A DNA stretch of 64,000 nucleotides from Allodiplogaster sudhausi (lineage: Eukaryota; Nematoda; Chromadorea; Rhabditida; Diplogasteridae): the NCBI GenBank assembly GCA_945643635.1, contig CALZFC010000267.1, positions 744,001-808,000 on the forward strand, in the 5' to 3' direction. The notes beneath the pieces were generated by a model that saw only the letters and a list, made by a program, of their open reading frames with translations, had not been told where the DNA came from and searched no databases. The position numbers and the translations under genes are program-made. Positions 34,150 to 45,575 of this stretch are shown piece by piece (positions within the stretch are counted from its first letter, which is position 1; the number at the start of each line of letters is the position of its first letter).

Positions 34150-34846
34150 GCGACACTTACGGGTTCACATTCATATGCGAGCAAAAGTTCTCGAAAAAAC
34201 TTTTTGTGCACTTTTACATATTTTACATTATTTTGTTTTCGTGCAACATAATAAAATGTACATTATTCCGTTAAATTTGTTCTCTTTTTCAGCTGTTTCT
34301 AAACGATTGTAATTGTCTTGAAATTTAAGGCGTCCGTCAGTCGCGTTTTAATTGCGACTTCTCTTTTTAGAGTAATGTTGAATAAAACTAATTCTGAAAT
34401 GTAATTTTAGAAATTTGCTGTAAATTTACCGTTGTTGTTCTGAAAGTTCCCGTTGTTGAGGCGAATGCACCCATTTGTTGTGCATTTTAACCCTTTCCTG
34501 TGACTGTTCCCTCTTTTTTGCACGTTTTAAGAAGTTAAACCTATAACGGATGTTCATCATCCGGTCGCATTTAGAGATAGTTGTAAGTCCAAATGTGAGA
34601 AAGAGAGAGCGAGAAAAACTGAGAAAGAGAGAGAGAGAAAGAGAGAGACTGAGACAGAGAGACCGAGACAGAGAGACAGAGAGGCAGAGAGACAGAGAAA
34701 GAGAGAGAGGCACAGAGAGAGAGAGCGCGAGAGAGAGAGAGGGAGAGAAAGACAGACAGCCAGACAGAAATGATGAGTACATGAAAGCGTTGATCGATTA
34801 GAAGATCTGCAAAATGAACGGTGAAGGATGATATGATGCATTTCGA

Positions 34847-34895
<49 letters not shown>

Positions 34896-34903
34896 ACTTC
34901 CAG

Positions 34904-34942
34904 ATCCCATCGAGACGGCTCAGCGACATCGGACAATCACAG
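34904..34942 (+). CDS. Possible 13-codon exon
   Basis: 39 nt between CTACTTCCAG and GTCAGT, preceded by a long (CT)n tract. In phase 0 it reads IPSRRLSDIGQSQ. It is the only support for a gene joining to 35756-36004. Weak. Confidence 0.25.
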
Positions 34943-35755
34943 GTCAGTTCTATGCACTTTTGCAATATTTATAATTAGGTTTTGTTCATATTTTATTATA
35001 ATAAGTATTTTATTTGATAAATATACATAAAAACAATAAACATAAAATTCTATCCGCCTTGCCGGAAAAATGAGAGACGTAACTTTTTTGCATCGACGTA
35101 TAAGTTACGCCCCACGTATGTTGCGCGAATGATCACGCAGCCGTCGGCGACGCGAGAACGTAACTTTTTTCATGCACATAAGTTACGCCCCACATATCTT
35201 GTGGGTATGCACTTTGTAAGCAACGTCCAGAACCACTTAAATTGTTCCGGTGCATTAGAACCGCTTATAAGTGAAGGTCGAAATTTACGCTCCACGTAAC
35301 TCCCTTCTCTGTGTGAAGTTACGTTAGTAATTATTGCTTCCAATAGCTGTGCTTTCAGTAGATTTCCCTGTCATTCGATCTGATTTGCTCTTTCACTTAT
35401 TTTCATACCGCACTGCAAGAGGTTATCCTAATCTGCCACTGTTTGCTTTTTTTTTTAAGTTGCTTTCAACTTTATTTAAAGCAGCACATTTATTCAGTCA
35501 TAATCAAATGAAAACAAAACATTTTAACATGATCAGGAAAGATGACATATTACTATCGAACCCGCAACCCAAACAACGATCACAATAAACAGAATCCACT
35601 ACTAGGAACCGAAGTATGGGAGGCTGTCGATAGTCTAAGGTTCTTTTTCTTATTTTTGTATTTACGTAGCTGGACCACTGCTGGCAAGAGGCCGCGGGCA
35701 GTGTGGAATCCCTCAGTTTCCATTCCCCTTCAGCATATGGTCTGGTTTAGCTGCA

Positions 35756-36004
35756 GGAATCCAACATAGAACTGGCCAACAGATCGACAAGCCGGAGGCA
35801 AGGCCAGACTGCTACGAAGGAGATCCTCCATCATCTGGAGGCAGCAGCCAAGGGGGACATCGAGAACTCCCACAGAGGCATCCTCACCGTTAGCTCGCGG
35901 GTCTGTTGCTGCGCTTTTGGCATCGAAGACCTTGTAGAGCATCTTGAGAGCAGGAAAAAGCCGGAAGGAGGCGCGTACGTCGATGCCCCCACCCCCACCC
36001 ATTA
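35756..36004 (+). CDS. Probable terminal exon, unidentified protein
   Basis: 82 codons after AGCTGCAG, ending in TAA. GC-rich coding sequence stops abruptly at the stop codon and is followed by AT-rich DNA. It reads TATKEILHHLEAAAKGDIEN, then SSRVCCCAFGIEDLVEHLES. No family recognised. A second frame in the same region (from about 35673) is also open but ends earlier at a TAG and looks less like protein. Confidence 0.45.
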
Positions 36005-36091
36005 ACTTATCAATGCTTAATCTTTAATATTTCCTTATTTCTTTGAAATGCACCATCCTTGTCACCATTCCTAAATGTTGCCAACTTGATA

Positions 36092-36507
36092 TACCGTATT
36101 TTCTCTATTAGTACCCCCCCTTTATTAGAACCCCCCTCTAATATTCCCCCCTCTGAAAAAGCCATTGAAAAATAGAATCCCTCCCTCTAGTAGAACCGTC
36201 ACCCCTCCAATAGTACACCCCCCCCCCTAATAGTCTATCACTTCAGCTCTAGATGTACCTCGTATTGATCCTGGAGGCATTAGATGCTCTTTCCAATGAT
36301 CTGATGCCAAATTCATGATAAATCTGTTGTAAAACGGATTATCCAGTGATGATTCCATTGAATTCGGGCTACGATTCTTTTTTTTGGGAATGAAATGTTG
36401 TTATTAAACTTCTAGTGTCACACATTGAAAAATAGAAACCCTCCCTCTAATAGTGCCCCCCTCTCGCAAGGGTATTGAAAAATAGAACTAATAGAGAAAA
36501 TACGGTA
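36092..36507. mobile_element. MITE with 18-20-bp TIRs and TA target site
   Basis: TACCGTATTTTCTCTATTAG (36092-36111) is perfectly inverted at 36488-36507 (CTAATAGAGAAAATACGGTA). The outermost TA is best read as the target duplication. The interior has C-rich repeats of CCCCCTCTAATAG type and no ORF. Related solo end at 4028-4085. Confidence 0.88.
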
Positions 36508-36599
36508 CCTGATGTATGAACGATAAATAAATGAAAAAAATAATTCTCCATGTTTATTTATTACTCACGACTAAAAAACGTTCTTTTAATGTTTTAAAG

Positions 36600-37006
36600 T
36601 TGCGAGCTTTAAAATGGATGGATTTGACTGCGCGTCGTCGACTTGTCCGAGTACTACGTGGATATCGAGAAAGGGAGTCGGACGCCGTCTGAGCAGTTCA
36701 TCCTAGTTCATTCTCGACCACCTTCACCCAATGCTAAATCAGAGGGCGCTCAGGTCATCGAACACTTATGTCGGCCAAATCTATGTATTTCTCACACCAA
36801 GATCTTGGTTCAGCTCCCCTCGGAAACTCAACGGAACTGCTATGGACAGCCGAAACAATTTATTACCCTGCGCACAGTCCTCGGCGATACCAGCAGAGGC
36901 CATGTGATCGAGAGAGAGAGAGAGAGAGATCACAAAACAACTTTCACAGTAGAGAACGCGGACTTGAGCGCCGGAAACAGTACAAAAAAGACGAGAAAAA
37001 TATAGA
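36600..37006 (+). other. Possibly coding, frame unclear
   Basis: Long open stretches in all three plus frames with GC content above the surroundings (for example YYVDIEKGSRTPSEQFILVH in one, STELLWTAETIYYPAHS in another), followed by a (GA)n tract at 36908-36930. I cannot choose a frame or identify a protein. Confidence 0.25.
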
Positions 37007-37175
37007 TATGAAGAAATGCAGTGATATTACAACAGCGGAAGAACTATAGCTCGCCTGACCATTCTTTAATGTACAACGAGAAAACGAGAAGATTTGAAGT
37101 CAAGGCAAGATTAAAGTATTAAAGTTTCGGCATGATCAATGGATAGAAAAGACTGTGATGTCAAATAATTAATGA

Positions 37176-40100
37176 TTAATCCGCGTAGAGAATGTCCGTG
37201 ATTCGACTGGTTGCCTCGGCGACGTTCACCGATGGCCCGGGAACGCCAAAACCGAACCTCGCATGGACAGCCGCGAGGGCCCCCGGCTTCAGAAGACTCA
37301 GAAACTGATTAGATGTGTTTTATTGACAAATAATTCACATGTTAAAGGAAGGAGATTAAAGTATACTTTGCGAGTCACAAAATAGGCCATGAATTTCGTA
37401 ATACCAAGAACCTTGTTTTGCAAGCGACAGCTGTATTATTTGAATACAAGAGGCATGTGAGTTCAACAGTATCCGAAAAGAAATAAAAGTGTCTGGCTAA
37501 ATAGTGACTTTCATAACGCTGGGCCCCCCACATATCAAACTTTAAGTCCAGCGTTGATCACGATGGAAGATAAAAGAAGAAGCAATTTTTCGTCTTATAG
37601 CTCTTTTAATTAAATTAATTAAATCAATTTCCCCTCAAAATTAGCAAAAGGGGACATCCTAACCTTGGCGAAGGACATCCACGCCAGGGAGGGAACCACG
37701 ATTCGGTACATCTCCATTCGACGGCGTTGGTTGTCCTTTGAACAAGTATTTATGAATTAACTGTTTATGCCTACCACATACATATGTACATAAGGGATTA
37801 ACACTTCTGTAGATATTTGATTTCCATTGTTTGTGGTGTAATTAAAACAACTAAAAACCATCTTAACGACTTTAAACACTCACTATTGTTTAATGTTAAA
37901 TTCTTGCTAAATTAAGAGAATAACAAAATAAAATTTTAAAAAAAGAAAAGTAATTTACACTCATTATGACAAGAAGACGACCCGACAATTGGCAGTACGC
38001 AGCTGAAGCGGCCGTAAACATATTTCTAAATAAACATTCGCGTTTCTCTAAATGGCATCCTCTTGTGTGAGGCAAAAGGTGTTTGTTCAAGATTGAGTTT
38101 CCAGCTCCTTTAACGAAGAATGCTTATTTGAGGGAAAATAAAGGCTAACGGTAGCTGAAAGACGCGCTGCCATCTGGACGATGCAACGTCGAGTCGCCAG
38201 ACGAATCTCGAGGCGACGCGGTTTACGAAGAAGCCTACCACGAACAGCCACTTGTTGGCGACGATCACAGGGTACGCAGCTATGAGCGCCTCCGGAAAGC
38301 CGTGGATCTACAAGAAGCGCACTTTCTACCCTTCTACCATCCCAGAGATGGACCTAGCACAGAGGCCCATTGGCTGCGGGCCTGGACGGGCAAAGTTTTG
38401 GGCCTTAAATTCCATACTGGACACCTATTTTTGTTGCTAGTGTCTCTCTCTGCTAGCAGAAAGTGTTTCCCATGGCGCGTTTGATTAGAAAGTATTGCTG
38501 CAACATGCAAGTAGAGAATATCATAATGCATTGTCATATGGCATATCAAATATAGTGTAAATTTCGACTGCCTGGTTTTGCCAGCAGTGAAGAAACAATA
38601 ATACATGTACGTAGATATAAAAACCACTCTTATCAACAGATTTTTTTCTACTGATTAGATCGCAAAGAACGTGTGCCTCTTATATGTAAATATAGCGTAG
38701 AAATTGCTGACCGGATCCGGAAGTGTTTGCCAACGTTCGAATATCTCACGGTTGATGTCGAAAATGTGGAGATTATCGAAGGACATGTCAATAGGTACAG
38801 GATTCTTAAAGAGATATAAGCGATTAATTATTTCGAATTAATATACATTAGTATATTAATTCGAAATAATTAATAGCTTAATATCTCTTTAAGAATTAAT
38901 TAATTTAGTATATCAATCCAACAAAAAAACTATTACAATAAATATGTAAAAAACATCAGAAATTAAATTAAAAACAAAAATAAATCTTAAAAATATGTAC
39001 CATTCCATACATATGGCCACCGCAGAAAACAATTATGTCCCGGATACCAGCTGGCGTCTCCTGAAGATGACAAAAATAACAATTTGCTATTCATTTGTAT
39101 ATGTATATCACTATGTATGTACATAAACACAGGTTTTTTTTCATTTTATTAATAAAATATTTATTTAGTTTTCAAAATAAAAATTTAAAATAAAGGCTAA
39201 ATTAAAGGATTACCGTGCTAACCATTCTGACTGTCACGAGTGCGGAGTTAGAGATCGCAGAGAATCCAGTCGGTAGACCAAGTTCAGTGATTCTTTGAGT
39301 GGAATTGGCAAATAACACTCACATTTCAGATGCATAAAGAATATAGAAGGGAAATAATTAAAACTATATTAAGTACTCTTCTCGAAAGTTGGCCTTGATT
39401 TTCTTGAGCGATTCTGTGAGGAAGAAGTAGAATTCGTCATGGCGCACAGCTTCCATTATGAGATGCTCCTGCATCATTTATCAACGGCATTTTTCTCATC
39501 TTCCCAATCAATTTTTCTTTTCGCAGACCCAATTGCAAAACTGAATCTTTTGTTGGTAATGCTAGATCTTTACAAAAAAAGTATGTATATTATTGATTGT
39601 ATTATTTTTAGTCGATAATAATAAAATAATAATAAAAAGGACTTGTCTTACTTACTGTTAATATTGGAAGGAATTCTCGAAGATGATCATCAATAGGAAC
39701 ATGGTTTGGGAGACCGTTGCCTTCAAATCAAATTAAATACATCACACAAATCAAACGAAACCGAGAACGAGGAGAAAAAAAGAGAAGAATTAAAATAGCG
39801 AAAGAACAGGATAGAGAAGCCAACAACAATATGTAGATATGTACATTTGCTTATAGGGCGTAGGCGAATCAAATCATTTTGATTTTAAAAATTCAAATAT
39901 TTTTTATCGCGATTTATTTAGTTATTTAAATTAAATTTTAATTTAAAATAATTAAGAATAACGGACCTGAAAGTGCACGATGGCATATGTAGTAATCCAG
40001 CAGAGGATCCGCCCTCCAGCTCAAGTCGGAGGGGCTGAAGTTGAAGTGCATCAGCCTGGAAAAACATTTTATGTAAATGAACATAAAATCACATTTCTTA

Positions 40101-40522
40101 CTATTAATTAAAAAAATTTAACTAAATAATAATACGGACAAACCGAGCAGAGATAAGGTCGATCAGCACCTTTGTGTCGGTGTAGCTGCTGAACAAGGCG
40201 ATGTTTCCGGAGACGAGAATCGTCTGACGATGAGGCAAAGCTTAAAAATAGGTAATCGTCGTCTTCACAATTGCCTAGACTAGAGTGTGAGAGAGAGAGA
40301 TAGGGAGAGAGAGAGGGGATAGAGAGGGAGAGAGAAAGAGAGGGAAAGGGAAGGGAGAGAGAGGGAGAAAGAGAGAGAGAGGACAGTTGGAGATCAACAA
40401 CGTAGAGAACCCTCTTCCGCGTGGGAGCAAGAGGGAGCGAAAGAGAAAGAGAAGTACAAACGCGTAAGGATGTTCCTGAAGGCCTGCGCAACGGGGTCAT
40501 CGTGACGAGGAAGCTCTGCCAT
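37176..40522 (-). CDS. Kelch-repeat protein, copy 2 (apparently intact)
   Basis: About 355 aa in a dozen exons from ATG 40520-40522 (MAELPRHDDPVAQAF), immediately after an AG acceptor (suggesting a trans-spliced or leader-spliced 5' end), to TAA 37176-37178. Kelch-like segments are NLHIFDINREIFERWQTLPDP (two pieces, about 38700-38790) and KWLFVVGFFV then FVWRLDVASSRWQRVFQL (about 38150-38310), then YCQLSGRLLV. In copy 2 the usual GG of the kelch blade is GF. The second exon must use an acceptor at TTTTTAAG to stay in frame (PLPHRQTIL). No stop was found in the chain. N-terminal residues 1-200 match no domain I know. Probably a scaffold or adaptor, by family analogy only. Confidence 0.7.
38802..38896. 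repeat. Near-perfect hairpin, 45-bp arms, 4-bp loop
   Basis: ATTCTTAAAGAGATAT... (38802-38846) is mirrored by ...ATATCTCTTTAAGAAT (38851-38896). Copy 1 (7480-7530) has only one arm. The right arm preserves the ancestral spelling GATATTAAGC better than the left. Confidence 0.92.
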
Positions 40523-40553
40523 CTGGAAGATTCAAGTCATTTTCTTAGGAGAG

Positions 40554-40603
<50 letters not shown>

Positions 40604-41769
40604 GAGGGGGTTAGAGAGAGATTGAATATACAATAGGAATATAGAGAAATGCGGGAGTGCTCAGCAGCAGCCAGCAATGGAGAAAAGATTGGAGAAAGCA
40701 GCCTTGTAACTTTGATAGATCGCGAATGAGTCGAATGCCAAAAATTAGGCATCGCCTCATCTTTTATTACTCGCACTTAATTAATTGTTCGAGCTTTCCA
40801 TTGACTTCCCTGTTGGCCATGCCTCTCTGGTATTTATCACACTGTATGCTCGTAATGGCTCTAATTGTAACGTTTCTATACATTTAATTACTCGCACGTA
40901 GTTAAGAGACACAACATCATTTTCGTGAGTAAATTTATTTTACATGCTATTAATTCAGGCTATAACAACCCTTTCTTTCCCAAAGCGGCAATAATGCATG
41001 TACCACTTTTCCAGATCGGCAACAAGGATGCCTCTCAAAATTTGACCTACTTATTGTCTTACGATCAAATAACGACTAGCAGTCTCCAATAAAGTATAAT
41101 TAGATGCCGAAACGAATTCATTTAGTCTCGTTCCGTCTGCTCTCCGTTTCCCAATTTCCCACTATTACTATTGTGCTCTCGGAGAAACATTCCAAAAGTT
41201 CTCTTTCTTTCGCTCCCTCTCTCTCTCCCTCCCTAAGAGATAGGAGTCATATGTACATACATATTTATTCAACTTTACACAATGTTGTGAGATTATATTT
41301 AAAATGTGAAATGACTGAGTGATGAAAAACACTTGAGACAATGAGGGAGTTGATAACACTACTCATGTAGTTACACACTTTTAATACTTGATCGATCAAA
41401 TCAAGACATTCATGACTATAGTAAAGGGATTCAAGATGAGTGGAAGATTTTGAAGATTCTTCGACTGCCGGAATCTGTAGAAGAGGCCGCGGACATTGCT
41501 GTTTTCATATCCTAGCGAGCTAATTGTTTCTACAGAAGCATTGATGATGATGAAAGAGAGCGACGATCGAGTGAGTGGCGGCGACCCGGGAGGGGGGGGG
41601 GGCGAACTTAATTGAGTAATTACGAATTAGAAATTATTCGAGAGCGGCGCCTTTAATTTTTTGGCTTTTTTAAAAATATTTATTTAGGGGATTGAACTAA
41701 GCAAACGTTTTGAGAAGAAAATTGAAAACAAAAAGCCTTGTATTTATGTACATAATGATACATATGTAC
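40523..41769. other. Flank of kelch copy 2, no gene
   Basis: (GA)n tract at about 40555-40615, then AT-rich DNA homologous to 9069-9965 and 14800-15180 with no insertion between them. It contains the pre-insertion junction near 41312-41350. Confidence 0.6.
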
Positions 41770-42620
41770 AACAGAATCATTTTGATGGCATGCTCTATGT
41801 TAAATCAAAACTGCTGAAAACATTTGCTTGCTTACTTGCTCTGGGCCCAACTGTCGTTCGTCGGCCCTATCATTCTTCTAGAGAACATCGCTTTGCCCAC
41901 TCTTCTTTTTGGCCACGATAGAATTCTCAATCATCTAGCTTTATGCAGCACATTGTTCATGTTGTATTTTCCGAGAGAAAAATGATTTATTTGGCAAGAG
42001 AAGAGATTAAGAGCGCCTGTCTGACAATGCGATTCTCGAACATACACGTGAAGTTAATTTTTTTTAAACATTTTTTTCCCTTTTGTGTTTTCGCCAAGCT
42101 TGTGTCATGAGAGCTTCAAAACATTTTTTTTCATGTATGAATACCATACACTGGATTTATAAAAAATAGAAATAAAACGTTCAAAGTGAACCTAATTTAG
42201 TTTACATTTTTTCTCATAATACTTCACGAGCTTGGGGAAAAACTAATGGAAAAAAATGTAAAAAAAAAAACAAAATTTAATTGACACGTGTTCGAAAATC
42301 TCATTGCCAGACAGGTTCTCTTAATCTCTTCTCTTGTGAAACAAATCTCCTTTCACTCGGAAAATACAACATGAATAATATGCTAACATGAGGGATCATG
42401 ATTTAGAATTCTATCGTGGCCAAAAAAAAGAGTGGGCGAAGAGAAATTCTCTAGAAGATTGATAGGACCAACATTTCAAACAAAGAATTAAAATGTTTCG
42501 AACAGGGCTTAACGTACTGAACGATCCTGTAAAGTAGCGGGTTGTGAGAAAGGAAGCAAACGTTTTCAATCATTTTGATAGACCGTAGAGCATGCCATCA
42601 AAATGAGAGAAAAACTAAAG
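41770..42620. mobile_element. Foldback element, copy 2
   Basis: Counterpart of 15180-15980. The arms are about 41775-42060 and 42290-42620. Copy 2 keeps a longer outer right arm (TCATTTTGATAGACCGTAGAGC ending in ATGCCATCAAAATG). Confidence 0.75.
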
Positions 42621-42779
42621 GCAGAGAAATAAAAGTGATTATGATGAACAAAGTGATTACTTTGTATAAAAGGGCTAGCCACCACTCACAATCAGAGCAA
42701 TAATTTATTTCTTTTTTCAGGTACCAAGGCCATTTTACTATCAAACTATAATTATTTTTCATAGATAAATACATACAAC

Positions 42780-43411
42780 ATGAATTTCTCTTGCCTTCTC
42801 CTCGCGGTATTCGTCATCGGATTCGCTTCAACGGTAAGCCGTATCTTTTTTTTATTGATTACACATTTTTGTTGATCATTTCTGTTACTCTGTACAATGC
42901 CTCGATTTTAACATCGAATAAATACATATCTAAAAGATGGCTCAATCGTCGTGCGCGTCTTGAGTCCTCGGTTCCGTGGACATTTCGCCGAAGGGCCAGC
43001 TTAACGACCGTGATGTTACGATGAACTTCACGCTGGTTAAGATGGAAAGGGACGTGAATGGATGCCAGTCACTATGGCTCACCTGTGGAGATGCGTCCAA
43101 TCGAACTTCTATCGTTCAGGTTTTCCTCATTTTCTTCTTCAAATAGGATAGAATTGCATACGTTTTTAAACTAAGATTTAAAAGGAAGTTTTTTAAAAGT
43201 TTTTTTCAAGAACATTCTAAAAAGTAAAATTTCTTCGCAGTTTAACAACGACCCAAAAGGCATCGGAAGCAGCGCAGGAACAACGCGCGTCAGAATCAGA
43301 TGCCATGGCGACGGCAAGTGGATCCACCCGGTGATACTGGATGGAATTGAATTTGTAGTACACTCTGTGTCCTGCAACACAAGAGTACGGACGCGATCCT
43401 TGATGTCGTAG
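42780..43411 (+). pseudogene. Nematode C6-domain secreted protein, copy 2 (one stop)
   Basis: Three exons: 42780-42833 (signal peptide MNFSCLLLAVFVIGFAST, donor GTAAGC), 42937-43119 and 43241-43411 (stop TAG). Predicted length is about 135 aa. The only lesion is TGA at 42961-42963 in exon 2, where copy 1 has TGC (the second Cys of TCPFC). Exons 1 and 3 are intact, including DGKWIHPVILDGIEF and VSCNTRVRTRS. The fold is the extracellular Cys-rich C6 module of nematodes, function unknown. Either a very recent pseudogene or a sequencing error at one base. Confidence 0.72.
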
Positions 43412-44851
43412 TCGACATTATTCCCATTTCGACATGTTGCATTGGGTGGGACTAATACTTTCAATCCAGGAGATGTGGAAAAGAAAATATATTTATGTAC
43501 ATACATACATATGTATGTATAAAACACACTCTAAGCTCCAACATTTATGAGACCGATTTTTGAAGAGTGACATTGGAGAAGCACCAGAATCTCCTCCCGA
43601 TTCTTAAACATGCAAAGAACCTGAAATATAAAAGTGTACATAGACAATCTAAGCATTTGTACCAGATCAAATAAACTCGATGATATATTTCGCCATCTAT
43701 TAATTCCCTAAAGCCTCTTTCTTTTTGGGCATAAATGATAAGGCACTCGACAAGATGTTGAATATGTATGTAAACATATATCGTACTTTTATTTTGATAC
43801 AAATTAATTTCATTACTTTAATTATTCAAATGAATAGTATAAAGAAAATAGTATTACCTTATTATATATGTATGTATGAATACACGATGTGAAAATAAAA
43901 GTATCTAAAATAAATATTTAAAAAAATTCAAGCTGGTCGATTTTGGCCGTGCCCACTTTGATTCTCTCGCAAATCGCGTCATACATATGTATATACATAA
44001 TCATTGACCTAGTCAATGATTATAGTTGAGAGTGGTGTTACGTGGCTGGGGAGAGGAGCAGCGCCGCCCCTCAGGGGGTGAGGCTGCTCCGAGCGCTTGT
44101 GCCAGCCAGAGTGGAGAGAACACCTGCAAAGAGAGGCTGGCAGCTCTCCCGGCCGTGGATCTCTCGGCCCTCTCCTTTTGATATGGACCTTCGTTCTTAA
44201 ACCTATGTGTAAGAGTAAGTGTAAGTAACTGTTAAATCTATATGTAAGAAGCCCAGTGGTAAGACCTTTAATGGGGAGATCCGGGGCACACATACACACA
44301 AGAGGCGACACACCAACGTCGTCTTGACAATGGCCTTAGCCTGCTTCAGTCCCGTCGCCTAAATTTTAGATTCCGCCGACGAACTACAGAGAGAATACTA
44401 TCAAGAACACAATCTGCACTCGCTGCGGGGGCGGTGGTCCACTGGACGGCGTTGGTCAAATCATTCTTCGCTTGCCTTTTGTTATCATTTCTTTCTCTCT
44501 AAATTCTATTTTGCTTTTAAATAATACCACAGTTCCACAACTCTGTTTCTTTGTTTACATCGTGACTTGTCAGAGCTCGCTCTCTTGTAATTTCTTTATA
44601 TCCTGGTTTCGGAATTACATGCCTTTTATTTAAATGTGACCATAGTGCGAAATGCTGTGCAACAACAGAAATGGAACAAGATCAGTCAAGAAGAACTGTC
44701 ACTCATAATTATGGTGTAAAAGGAAATAAGATTCACCGTCTCATTTACTGAACAAACAATCATGGGCCAATACGCGCGATAAAATCTTACACATTCAGAT
44801 CAACTGTCAGACACCGTAGACTAACATAAACTTTCTTTGTTGCGATGCCAC

Positions 44852-44944
44852 CAGAGGTGTAAACGGGCCCAAAATTTTTGGGCCAGCCCGCCCTAAATCT
44901 CGGCCCGGCCCGGCCGGGCCGAGATTTAGGGCCCGACACCTCTG
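44852..44944. mobile_element. 93-bp hAT-type MITE with central hairpin
   Basis: The same insertion as 18240-18292, with target duplication GATGCCAC at 44844-44851 and 44945-44952, but with an additional central palindrome CCCTAAATCTCGGCCCGG / CCGGGCCGAGATTTAGGG. It is the longer allele of one ancestral insertion. Confidence 0.92.
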
Positions 44945-45575
44945 GATGCCACAACAATCGGCAGTAGTCTCTTTAACTAAATCACAACCTTCCTCAAAAC
45001 CCTGGTGTCAGGTAGAAAGGCGCGAATTCAAAATGAGTTTTTAGCACCTTTAAAAATTCGCGTAAATGTTGATAAATAACACAAGCTCAATACTTATTGT
45101 CATTTTGCTGGCAGTCCTCTGGAATTGCGCGCCACTTCACTAAGCAATGATGCCTAAGATACTCTAGATAAGAGTTCTTCTTAATCTCTCATTTTTTTAA
45201 ATCACAATGAAGCGGAAAGCACAGTGTATTAAAGGCATGTACGCCCTGCTCAATATGACAAGCAAAAGTGACACCTAAAATCTATTCAACTGCCAGCTTG
45301 CTAAAGTGTCACGGGTAAAAATACAAGGCAATAATAATAAATAATGCTTGGCCACGAGAAACAAATAAGAATAAAAAAAATTGATGTGATGTTGAAGACT
45401 TTTCCATGAATAAAGAAGGGAAAAGCCAATTCACCGATTCTGAAGAACTTCCAATAAAATTCATATCCTATAGTGATATAATACTGGGAAAACACCTAGG
45501 CCTCCGGAAGCCTGATAAAAAGTGGTTGGATGGGTCGCATAGAGCCCCCTCAGGGGGTCTACCAAGCACACCCCC

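Noticed and set aside
35673..35872. Alternative open frame with Gly/Gln-rich composition overlapping 35756-36004
   Set aside because: Ends at a TAG inside GC-rich sequence, whereas the other frame ends where coding-like composition ends; kept only as an alternative.
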